Positions 1 to 5,562 of a DNA stretch of 5,703 bases are shown here, one piece after another. The translations under genes and the position numbers were made by a program. The first letter of the stretch is position 1. Each line of letters starts with the position of its first letter. This stretch comes from Thermoplasmata archaeon (GTDB taxonomy: Archaea > Thermoplasmatota > Thermoplasmata > Lutacidiplasmatales > UBA184). A model generated the notes under the pieces. It worked only from the letters and a program-made list of their open reading frames with translations. It had not been told where the DNA came from and did not search any database. Location of the stretch: assembly GCA_030039825.1 (NCBI GenBank), contig JASHUV010000150.1, forward strand, positions 1-5,703. The letters are read 5' to 3'.

Positions 1-288
1 CGGCACATGCTGCCGAACATGACGCCGCTCCTCGCCTACCTGACGGCCCTTTCGATCGGCGGGGCCGCGACGGCCGTCTCGACGCTCCAGTTCCTCGGGA
101 TCGCGCCCCTGACCGTCGAGACATGGGGCGCCATGCTGCAGCCGATCTTCGACAACTTCAACTACGCCGTCCAGGCGCCCTGGTGGATCTGGCCCCCGAC
201 GATCGCGCTCACGATGTTCGTCTTCGCGTTCGTCTTCGTCTCCCGGGGGCTCGACGAGGTGGTCAACCCGCGCCTGAGGAGCCGGTAG
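1..288 (+). CDS. dppC: DppC/OppC-type peptide ABC transporter permease, C-terminal part
   Basis: Partial gene; the reading frame is open from base 1, so the true start lies before the window. The visible 95 residues are the end of a BPD_transp_1 (binding-protein-dependent transport) inner-membrane subunit. It opens with RHMLPN, matching the conserved H-x-LPN segment that follows the EAA loop in this family. Two hydrophobic segments follow, roughly residues 11-35 and 59-80 of the visible part. The closing GLDEVVNPRLR matches the usual DppC ending (GLRDALDPRLR), which favours DppC over DppB. In a complete transporter this subunit pairs with a DppB-like permease to form the channel and contacts the ATPases through its cytoplasmic EAA loop. 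The stop codon lies one base before the ATPase fusion gene, indicating an operon. The transported substrate cannot be read from this fragment; peptide is the family default, and nickel or sugar-oligomer transporters are related alternatives. Confidence 0.9.
   Translation, partial: RHMLPNMTPLLAYLTALSIGGAATAVSTLQFLGIAPLTVETWGAMLQPIFDNFNYAVQAPWWIWPPTIALTMFVFAFVFVSRGLDEVVNPRLRSR
276..281 (+). promoter_or_regulatory. Shine-Dalgarno site of the DppD-DppF fusion
   Basis: GAGGAG lies eight bases before the ATG at 290, inside the last codons of the permease gene. It supports that ATG as the start despite the 20-odd residues of unconserved sequence that precede the first ATPase domain. Confidence 0.7.
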
Positions 289-289
289 G

Positions 290-2566
290 ATGTCCACGGC
301 CGCGCCGCTCGCCGGGGCGGCCGCCCCCGACCCCGCCGGGGACCGACGGACGATCCTCAAGGTCCGCGACCTCTCCGTGCAGTTCCGGACCGAGGACGGC
401 GTGGTCTCCGCCCTCGACCGGGTGAACCTGGAGCTGCGGAAGGGCGAGACCCTCGGGGTCCTCGGCGAGAGCGGGTCCGGGAAGACGACGCTCGCCCTCG
501 GGGTGATGACGCTCCTGCCGGAGAACGCGGACGTCACCGGGGACGTCACCTTCTTCGACATCGCGATCGCCGGGCCGACGATCTCCGGGAGCGGCGTCAA
601 GAAGCTCACCCGCCGGCAGCGGCGCGAGCTCTCCGACAAGCTCGCCCACCTGCGCTGGCAGGGGATCTCGATGGTCTTCCAGGGGTCGATGAACGCCTTC
701 AACCCCGTCTACACGATCGAGCGGCAGATCGCGGAGGTCTACCGGCTCCACACGAACCTCGACGAGCGCGCGATCCGAGCGAAGGTCGTCGAGTCGATCC
801 GCCGGGCGGGGCTCAACCCCGCGGTGGTGAAGTCCTTCCCGCACGAGCTCTCCGGCGGGATGAAGCAGCGGGCCGTCGTCGCGATGGCCCTCGCGCTCGA
901 TCCCCAGCTCGTGATCGCCGACGAGCCGACGACGGGACTCGATGTCGTGACCCAGGCCCGGCTCATCGCGGAGCTCAAGGAGCTCCGCCAGGGGACGATC
1001 GGCGCGATGATCGTCATCTCGCACGACATCGGCGTCGTCGCCCAGCTCGCCGAGCACGTGCTCGTCCTCTACGCCGGTCGCACGATGGAGTACGGGACCG
1101 CCGAGGACATCTTCCTGCGCTCCGGGAACCCCTACACCCAGGCGCTCATCGAGAGCTACCCCTCGCTCGCGAAGGCCCGGACCCCGATCCGGGGCATCCC
1201 GGGGGCGCCCCCGGACCCCGTGTCACCGCCGGTCGGCTGCCGGTTCGCGCCGCGGTGCGCCTACGTCCAGGCGATCTGTCGCGCCGAGGACCCTCCCCTC
1301 GTCGAGGTCGCCCCCGGTCATCTCAGTGCCTGCCACTTCGCGAAGGCGGCCCACGAGGGGACGGCCGCCCGCAGCGTCCCGAAGGGGGAGGAGCTCCCGG
1401 CGATCGAGCCGATCCCGGGCCTCGACGAGCGGCCGCCTCTCCTCACCGCCGCGCAGCTCTCGAAGTTCTTCAACCTCCGAGGCTCGGCCGCGGGGGCCCT
1501 CTACAGCCGCCGCCACGCCGTCCGGTTGGTGCGGGCCGTCGATCACCTCACCTTCGACGTCCGCCCGTCGGAGATCCTCGGGGTCGTCGGGGAGAGCGGG
1601 TCGGGGAAGACGACGCTCGGGAAGACCCTGTTGAAGCTGCTCGACGCGTCGAGCGGGTCGCTCGAGTTCCATTTCCCACCGGAGAAGGACCCCGCGAGGC
1701 GCGAGCGGGTCCGCCTCCCTGAGCGGCTCGACGTGCTGACGGTCGGCGACGCCGGTCCCCTCTACCGCGCGTTCCGCCGGCGGACGCAGATGATCTTCCA
1801 GGACCCGTACGACTCGCTCGATCCGAACCTTTCGATCTACGACATCATCGAGGAGCCGCTGATCGCCCACCACGAGACCGCGGACCCGGTGAAGGCCCTC
1901 GCGCGGGTCCGGAGCGCCCTCGAGGTCGCCCGCCTCGCGCCGCCGGAGAACTACCTCGACCGCTACCCGCACGAGCTCTCCGGCGGCGAGCGGCAGCGGG
2001 TCGCCGCCGCGCGGGCCCTCGTCATGGACCCGCCCTTCCTCGTCGCCGACGAACCGATCTCGATGCTCGACGTCTCCCTGCGCGCGGGCTTCCTCAACCT
2101 GCTGAGGCGGCTGCGCCTCGAGCTCGGGACGACGATCGTCTACATCACCCACGACATCGCGAGCGCCCGCTACGTCGCCGACCGGATCCTCGTGATGTAC
2201 CTCGGGGTCGGCGTCGAGCTCGGGCCGAGCGACGAGGTCGTCCGCGCGCCCTGGCATCCGTACACGAAGGCGCTCATCCAGGCCGTCCCGCTCCCGACCC
2301 CGGCCTGGAACCCCGGGCGACTCGAGATCCTGGGGGAGATCGGGAATGCCATCGACGTCCCCGCCGGCTGTCGCTTCGCGCGGCGTTGCCCCTACCGTCA
2401 GGAGAAGTGCGACGGCGAGCCGCCCCCCCGTCAGGGCTCCGACGGCCACTGGTACCTCTGCCACTTCACGCAGGCGGAGCTCGCCGACATCAAGGCGAGG
2501 GCGAACGCCATGGCGGAGGCCTCGCCCCCGCCCGCCGCCGCCGCCTCCTCGACCCCCCCGCGGTGA
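290..2566 (+). CDS. Fused DppD-DppF dual ATPase of a peptide ABC transporter
   Basis: Single 758-residue protein containing both nucleotide-binding subunits of a dipeptide/oligopeptide importer; it would hydrolyse ATP on the cytoplasmic face of the permease pair. First domain (DppD-like, about 22-350): Walker A GESGSGKT 59-66, Q-loop Gln131, signature LSGGMKQR 187-194, Walker B LVIADE 207-212, switch His245. Second domain (DppF-like, about 385-728): Walker A 434-441, Q-loop Gln504, signature LSGGERQR 563-570, Walker B FLVADE 583-588, switch His621. All key residues are present, so both sites should be active. Each domain ends in the oligopeptide-transporter C-terminal extension with four cysteines: Cys317, 323, 330, 348 and Cys694, 700, 707, 724. 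DppD and DppF are usually separate proteins; natural fusions such as the YejF and GsiA types are known. The linker (about 350-385) and the Pro/Ala-rich tail (from about 740) are low complexity. The start is set by GAGGAG and the one-base gap after the permease gene. Confidence 0.95.
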   Translation: MSTAAPLAGAAAPDPAGDRRTILKVRDLSVQFRTEDGVVSALDRVNLELRKGETLGVLGESGSGKTTLALGVMTLLPENADVTGDVTFFDIAIAGPTISGSGVKKLTRRQRRELSDKLAHLRWQGISMVFQGSMNAFNPVYTIERQIAEVYRLHTNLDERAIRAKVVESIRRAGLNPAVVKSFPHELSGGMKQRAVVAMALALDPQLVIADEPTTGLDVVTQARLIAELKELRQGTIGAMIVISHDIGVVAQLAEHVLVLYAGRTMEYGTAEDIFLRSGNPYTQALIESYPSLAKARTPIRGIPGAPPDPVSPPVGCRFAPRCAYVQAICRAEDPPLVEVAPGHLSACHFAKAAHEGTAARSVPKGEELPAIEPIPGLDERPPLLTAAQLSKFFNLRGSAAGALYSRRHAVRLVRAVDHLTFDVRPSEILGVVGESGSGKTTLGKTLLKLLDASSGSLEFHFPPEKDPARRERVRLPERLDVLTVGDAGPLYRAFRRRTQMIFQDPYDSLDPNLSIYDIIEEPLIAHHETADPVKALARVRSALEVARLAPPENYLDRYPHELSGGERQRVAAARALVMDPPFLVADEPISMLDVSLRAGFLNLLRRLRLELGTTIVYITHDIASARYVADRILVMYLGVGVELGPSDEVVRAPWHPYTKALIQAVPLPTPAWNPGRLEILGEIGNAIDVPAGCRFARRCPYRQEKCDGEPPPRQGSDGHWYLCHFTQAELADIKARANAMAEASPPPAAAASSTPPR

Positions 2567-2567
2567 C

Positions 2568-2574
2568 GGGGAGG
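2568..2574 (+). promoter_or_regulatory. Shine-Dalgarno site of the 129-residue membrane protein
   Basis: GGGGAGG follows directly after the TGA of the ATPase fusion and ends ten bases before the ATG at 2585. It supports that start and suggests independent translation initiation within the same transcript. Confidence 0.65.
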
Positions 2575-2584
2575 ACGCCCCCCG

Positions 2585-2974
2585 ATGGCCGTCGCGTCGC
2601 CCGGCCCGGCCGACCCGGTCGAGGTCGAGACGCGGCGCGCCACGCGGCGGGCGAGGTGGTTCTACGCGAGCCTGCCGATCGGGGCGATGCTCGCTCTCCT
2701 CGGGGCCGGGATCCCGCTCTCCCTCCTGGGGGGGGTCCCGTACCGCGAGATCGTCCCGCTCCTGCTCGTGCTCGGTGCCATCGTGGTCCTCTTCGTGGGC
2801 GCGTGGTACGACTTCGGCGCGAAGCAGCACGTCCGGGAGGTGCTCGAGGCCCGGCTCCCGTTCACGGAGGCCGACCTCGCCCACATCTACCGGCAGCAGT
2901 TCCTCCTGACGGTCTGCTACGCCGGCGTCGCCGGCCTCTACGTCCTCGTGGCGGTCGCGATCACCGTCGGTTAG
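2585..2974 (+). CDS. Unrecognised small membrane protein, three predicted helices
   Basis: I do not recognise a family. The 129-residue protein has a charged N-terminus (about 1-24, with RRATRRAR at 17-24), then hydrophobic segments at about 25-48, 56-76 and 106-128. A polar, amphipathic-looking stretch of about 30 residues lies between the second and third segments (GAKQHVREVLEARLPFTEAD). By the positive-inside rule the N-terminus should be cytoplasmic. The gene begins 18 bases after the ATPase fusion stop and has a strong ribosome binding site, so it probably belongs to the peptide transporter operon. A role as an accessory or assembly subunit is only a guess from position. It lies in the same frame as the ATPase fusion, separated by one TGA and six codons. 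An eight-G run at 2728-2735 inside the gene could cause sequencing error, although the frame stays open and keeps hydrophobic segments on both sides. Its 3' end overlaps the oppositely oriented monooxygenase gene by 14 bases. Confidence 0.8.
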   Translation: MAVASPGPADPVEVETRRATRRARWFYASLPIGAMLALLGAGIPLSLLGGVPYREIVPLLLVLGAIVVLFVGAWYDFGAKQHVREVLEARLPFTEADLAHIYRQQFLLTVCYAGVAGLYVLVAVAITVG

Positions 2975-3281
2975 GGGGCGGCGGGGCCTCGGTCGCGAGG
3001 AGCGCCTCGTAGAGCGTCCCCTCGGCGGTCCCCGGCGCGCCGGCGGCGTGCCGGTGGGCCTGGCGGAACGCCGGGCTCTCCACCCAGGCGAGGAAGTCCT
3101 CGCGCCGCGTCCACCGGGTCAGGACGATCACCTCCCGCCCCCCCTCCTCCCGCCACAGCTCGAAGCCGAGGAAGCCCGGCTGCTCGTCGACCCGGCCCGA
3201 TCGGTGCCGGAACGCCTCCACGATCGCGTCGGCCTCCGTCGGGCCGTCCACGCGGATCCGGTTGACCGACACCCAGCTCAT
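2961..3281 (-). CDS. IsdG/MhuD-like heme-degrading monooxygenase (ABM fold)
   Basis: A 106-residue protein of the antibiotic biosynthesis monooxygenase superfamily (PF03992-type, dimeric ferredoxin-like fold), cytoplasmic, with no signal peptide. It begins MSWVSVNRIRV, carries PGFLGFELWR at about 35-44, then RWTRREDFLAW and ESPAFRQAH. Asn7, Trp66 and His76 fall where the Asn-Trp-His catalytic set of heme-degrading members sits (as I recall, N6/W66/H76 in IsdI and N7/W66/H75 in MhuD). This supports oxygen-dependent heme ring cleavage with iron release, rather than quinone or polyketide oxidation by other ABM members. The ATG overlaps the DUF1697 stop as ATGA and no Shine-Dalgarno sequence is visible, so translational coupling is likely. 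The Pro-rich tail reads into the convergent membrane protein gene. The exact reaction products cannot be told from sequence, and no heme uptake gene is visible nearby. Confidence 0.85.
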   Translation of the reverse strand: MSWVSVNRIRVDGPTEADAIVEAFRHRSGRVDEQPGFLGFELWREEGGREVIVLTRWTRREDFLAWVESPAFRQAHRHAAGAPGTAEGTLYEALLATEAPPPPNRR

Positions 3282-3892
3282 CGCGCCCCGCGGGAGGTCC
3301 GAGGGCGGGGGCGAGACGTCGGGCGGCCTTCGGGAGGCCGCGACGGCGGTCCCGGCGAGGCCCTCGGCCCGAGGAGCGTCCCGAGCGCGACGACCGTCTC
3401 CCACCATCGGGTCGTGGCCGGACGGCCGATCTCCCGCTCCGTGACCTCGTTCGGGTAGACGAGCCGCTCCGACGGCGTTCGTCGGGCGCGGTACCGACCG
3501 AGGACGTCGCGGCCCCGGATCTCGACGATCTCCGTCTGCCACGCCTCGCCGTCGGGCCGGCGGATCGGGAGCTTCGGGGGGGCGTCGGGGGCCTCCGAGA
3601 GGAACGTGGCGGACCACCGGACACCGGCGGGGGGCGCGTCCTCGCCGCCCGGGCCGCGCGCGAGCAACGCGTCGATCTCCTCGACCCGCCGGACCAGGAC
3701 GTCCGTGGAGAAGGGGATCGCGGCCCGGACCGCCCGGCGCACGGCGGCCTCGTTCGGCGCCCTCCGGATGGCGAGCGTGCCGGCGGCGCCGACCGTCGCC
3801 ACGTCGAGCTCGCTCAGACGTTCCCGGAGCGCGGCCATCGGGAGCGTCCGGCCCCCGACGTTCACGGCCCGCAGGAGCACGGCGCACTTCAC
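3278..3892 (-). CDS. DUF1697 family protein
   Basis: A 204-residue cytoplasmic protein whose beginning, VKCAVLLRAVNVGGRTLPMAAL, matches the family hallmark (YxxLLRGINVGG..xxPMxxL). The domain core runs to about residue 175, where TTRWWETVVALGTLL matches the usual closing TTRNW.TV..L. The usual SGNVVF segment is replaced by AAGTLAI (about 36-42), a divergent point. The family has no established biochemical role to my knowledge. An Arg/Pro/Ser-rich tail of about 28 residues (from about 177) extends beyond the normal domain end, up to the ATGA overlap with the heme monooxygenase gene. The start is a GTG, chosen because GGAGGT lies seven bases upstream and the homology begins at once; no upstream in-frame start is needed. 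The two-gene arrangement suggests co-expression with the monooxygenase. Confidence 0.85.
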   Translation of the reverse strand: MKCAVLLRAVNVGGRTLPMAALRERLSELDVATVGAAGTLAIRRAPNEAAVRRAVRAAIPFSTDVLVRRVEEIDALLARGPGGEDAPPAGVRWSATFLSEAPDAPPKLPIRRPDGEAWQTEIVEIRGRDVLGRYRARRTPSERLVYPNEVTEREIGRPATTRWWETVVALGTLLGPRASPGPPSRPPEGRPTSRPRPRTSRGAR

Positions 3893-3899
3893 GCGACGG

Positions 3900-3905
3900 A
3901 CCTCC
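3900..3905 (-). promoter_or_regulatory. Shine-Dalgarno site deciding the GTG start of DUF1697
   Basis: The minus strand reads GGAGGT, a perfect match to the anti-Shine-Dalgarno core, seven bases before the GTG at 3892. It fixes a non-ATG start. A short inverted repeat, GCGCTC-CT-GAGCGC at 3907-3920, lies just upstream and would form a small hairpin next to the site. Confidence 0.75.
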
Positions 3906-4017
3906 GGCGCTCCTGAGCGCGACGGGGGAGGAGGCGGCCCCGCACCACCGGCGGGTCGCCGGCCCTGCCGCCCGTCCGCGTGGCGGCGCCGCCCCGGTAG
4001 CGGTCCCCCGCGAGGCC

Positions 4018-4053
4018 GATCGGCGGATGCCGCCGATCCGTCCCGGGATCGGC
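4018..4053. repeat. Alternating inverted repeat, GATCGG cluster
   Basis: GATCGGCGG at 4018-4026 pairs perfectly with CCGCCGATC at 4030-4038 (nine pairs, loop ATG). The second arm can instead pair onward: GCCGATCC at 4032-4039 with GGATCGGC at 4046-4053 (eight pairs, loop of six). The two hairpins share bases 4032-4038 and so exclude each other. They would form in RNA from either strand. Confidence 0.7.
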
Positions 4054-4065
4054 CGGGGAGGCCCG

Positions 4066-4106
4066 CGCTCCGTCGCGGAGCGGGGGTTCGCTCCGCCCCG
4101 CGGAGC
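4066..4106. repeat. Fourfold alternating inverted repeat, GCTCCG/CGGAGC
   Basis: Four arms alternate in direction: CGCTCCG at 4066-4072, CGGAGCG at 4076-4082, CGCTCCGC at 4089-4096 and GCGGAGC at 4100-4106. Arms 1 and 2 form a seven-pair hairpin with a TCG loop, and arms 3 and 4 form a seven-pair hairpin with a CCC loop. Arms 2 and 3 can form a competing eight-pair hairpin (4075-4082 with 4089-4096, loop GGGGTT). It lies 42 bases past the stop of the upstream minus-strand gene, so a terminator, 3'-end stabiliser or REP-like element is possible. There is no T-tract after it on the minus strand. Confidence 0.75.
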
Positions 4107-4147
4107 CGACGACGTGGAGAAGGCCGGGCTCGCCCATTCCCGCGTCG

Positions 4148-5434
4148 CTACCCGGCGATCCCGTCGTCCCGGGCGATCGGCTCGGGCGAGGCGACGCGAT
4201 CCGGCGCGGGTTCGGGGGAGGCCACCCCGGTGTCGGCGCCCAACTGCCGCAGGGTCCGGCCGGGGGCGATGGCGAGGACGGTGACGAGGAGCGCCACGGC
4301 GGCGTACAGCACGCTCCAGGCCAGGAGCGCGCCCGGGGCCTCTCCGGCGACCGGGGCCGATCCGCCCCAGGACGCCGGGACGCGGAGGAGCCCGAGGACG
4401 ACGTTGACGAGGCCGGGGGCCCCGCCACCGGCGAGGGGCGGGGGGGTGCCGACCGCCACGGAGACCCCGACCACCGCGGTGAGCCCCCGCAGCGGCCGGG
4501 AGCTCCCGATCGGAAGGCGCATCCGGAGCAGGTCCGCCGGAACGAGCCCGGCGGCGAGGGCGATGAGACCGAGCCCGAAGTGCTGGAGGAGCGTCCCGAC
4601 GAGGAGGACGGAGGGTAAGGCGCCCGGAGGGGGGCTTCCTCCGAGCTCGAGCAGGCCGGCGAGGAGCCACAAGGTGCCGCCGACGATGAGGAGGATCCGG
4701 AGCGCCACGCCGGCGGCCCGACCGGGGGTCCACGGCCGGTCGACGGTCGGCCGGTCGATGTACGCCGACGGGCCCCGGAGGAGGCCGGAGTAGAAGCGGA
4801 GGAGCTGTTCCTGGGCGACGAGGGCGACGTAGAGGACCCCGACCTGGAAGAGGCTCACGTACCAGGAGTTCAGGAGGACGTTCTCGAGCGGCGAGCCGCT
4901 CGACTGGGCGATCGCCCCGAGTCCGGCGAGCGCCGCGGCGCTCGTGGAGCAGCAGGCGCCGAGGGTCAGGAGGACGATGAGCCCGGGGGTGAGCCCCGCG
5001 AGGGAGCTCGCCGCGCCGGATCCGGCAGGGACCGACCGTCGCCGCCGGACGAGTTCGATCGAGACGAGGACGCCGGCGGCCATGCCGAGCCCGACGCCGA
5101 TCGAGACGACCGCCATCGCGACCCCTCCGAAGAACGGCACCACGAGGAGGAAGTGCGGGCCGATGGCGACGAGCGCGGGGTAATCCCACCAATCCGTCCC
5201 GTTCGTGTTCCGGAGGACCTCGACCGAGGTCGACGTCACCGCGGTGGGACCGAGCTCGAGCGAGCCGCTGACGAGCATCGCCCCGAGCGCGTAGGCGAGC
5301 GCGATCGCGGCCGCCAGCGCCCGTCCGAACGGTCGGGCGACGAGGGTCCGGGTCCGACGGAGGAAGAGGAGCCCCGGAAGCCGGTTCAAGAGGTCGGGTG
5401 CGGCGGCGGTCGCGCCTCCGCCCGTCGTGGCCAT
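4148..5434 (-). CDS. Polytopic membrane protein with intramembrane Cys-Cys motif
   Basis: A 428-residue integral membrane protein; I do not recognise the family firmly. Hydrophobic segments lie at about 36-58, 85-105, 107-128, 147-175, 186-208, 242-264, 271-300, 312-330 and 366-391, so eight to ten helices. The fourth carries LTPGLIVLLTLGACCSTS, with adjacent Cys161-Cys162 inside the membrane and a Pro-Gly near its start. Other notable residues are His94 in the second segment and His285. A polar loop (about 59-84, containing NTNGTDWWDYP) follows the first helix. The C-terminal 40 residues are soluble and contain VASPEP twice (404-409 and 414-419). Paired Cys and His inside helices suggest metal or redox chemistry, but that is speculation. 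No Shine-Dalgarno sequence precedes the ATG and the next Met is residue 53, within the first helix, so translation may be leaderless from this ATG. The anchored protein gene upstream is in the same direction, 127 bases away. Confidence 0.85.
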   Translation of the reverse strand: MATTGGGATAAAPDLLNRLPGLLFLRRTRTLVARPFGRALAAAIALAYALGAMLVSGSLELGPTAVTSTSVEVLRNTNGTDWWDYPALVAIGPHFLLVVPFFGGVAMAVVSIGVGLGMAAGVLVSIELVRRRRSVPAGSGAASSLAGLTPGLIVLLTLGACCSTSAAALAGLGAIAQSSGSPLENVLLNSWYVSLFQVGVLYVALVAQEQLLRFYSGLLRGPSAYIDRPTVDRPWTPGRAAGVALRILLIVGGTLWLLAGLLELGGSPPPGALPSVLLVGTLLQHFGLGLIALAAGLVPADLLRMRLPIGSSRPLRGLTAVVGVSVAVGTPPPLAGGGAPGLVNVVLGLLRVPASWGGSAPVAGEAPGALLAWSVLYAAVALLVTVLAIAPGRTLRQLGADTGVASPEPAPDRVASPEPIARDDGIAG

Positions 5435-5561
5435 CGACGCCCCGTCGGCGAGACGACCCGGGGTAGATGTAGGCAGCGTACCTACCTCGTTCCGTCGTAG
5501 GACCCGCCGGTCGGCCGGGGTCCGGGACGGGCGGGGTGGGAGTCGGTCCGGGCGGGCCCGC
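5435..5561. other. Intergenic region, probable promoter of the membrane protein gene
   Basis: It separates two minus-strand genes and has no credible open frame. The part nearest the 428-residue membrane protein gene (5462-5501) is the least GC-rich piece and holds the GTAGG/CCTAC half-sites listed separately. The part next to the anchored protein gene is G/C-only in long stretches. No clear archaeal BRE/TATA pair or bacterial -10/-35 pair can be identified. Confidence 0.5.
5462..5501. promoter_or_regulatory. Cluster of GTAGG/CCTAC half-sites, candidate operator
   Basis: GTAGG at 5469-5473 and CCTAC at 5481-5485 form an inverted repeat with a seven-base spacer. A second GTAGG lies at 5497-5501, eleven bases further on and inverted relative to CCTAC. 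GGTAG at 5462-5466 also mirrors CTACC at 5482-5486. The cluster sits 28 to 67 bases before the ATG at 5434, where a regulator could control a leaderless promoter. The TAGG...CCTA geometry resembles half-sites of metal-dependent DtxR-family repressors, but the spacing is two bases shorter than the DtxR consensus, so the regulator is unknown. Confidence 0.35.
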
Positions 5562-5562
5562 C
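5551..5562. repeat. Perfect 12-base GC palindrome at the gene end
   Basis: GGCGGGCCCGCC is its own reverse complement and touches the last base of the anchored protein's TAG stop. As RNA it could only form a four-pair hairpin with a GGCC loop. There is no T-tract after it, so a terminator role is doubtful. Confidence 0.4.

Larger units (their letters stand above)
3893..4147. other. Noncoding gap dense in inverted repeats
   Basis: This stretch lies between the stop of the 428-residue membrane protein gene and the start of DUF1697. I see no credible gene: the open frames across it are Arg/Pro/Gly-rich shadows. It is packed with inverted repeats: GCGCTC/GAGCGC at 3907-3920, CCGGCG/CGCCGG at 3948-3962, a perfect 12-base palindrome at 3982-3993, and the two larger alternating clusters listed separately. 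On the minus-strand transcript it would act as the 3' region of one gene and the leader of the next. No TATA-like element stands out, so whether DUF1697 has its own promoter here is unclear. Confidence 0.7.

Noticed and set aside
2552..2560. Seven-C run near the end of the ATPase fusion as a programmed frameshift
   Set aside because: The following gene is already in the same frame behind a TGA, so slippage would not fuse the two. The run is one of several G/C runs expected at this GC content.
1223..2884. A 553-residue minus-strand open frame opposite the ATPase fusion
   Set aside because: It is antisense to a gene with all ABC motifs intact and has Arg/Asp/Glu/Gly-rich shadow composition with no domain; GC-rich DNA produces such frames.
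4066..4106. Possible tRNA because of a GGTTCG sequence like a T-arm
   Set aside because: No GGTTC-type T-stem, anticodon arm, D-arm or acceptor stem can be built around it; the bases are better explained by the alternating inverted repeat.
3606..4793. A 395-residue plus-strand open frame
   Set aside because: It runs antisense across two supported genes and the repeat-rich gap; its Ser/Arg/Pro/Ala composition has no recognisable motif.
2961..5192. A 743-residue minus-strand open frame
   Set aside because: Only its last 106 codons (from 3281) are real, encoding the heme monooxygenase. The rest is Arg/Pro/Gly-rich and lies over the DUF1697 and membrane protein genes in another frame.
5551..5562. 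Palindrome as an intrinsic terminator
   Set aside because: The foldable stem is only four pairs, and no run of T follows on the minus strand.
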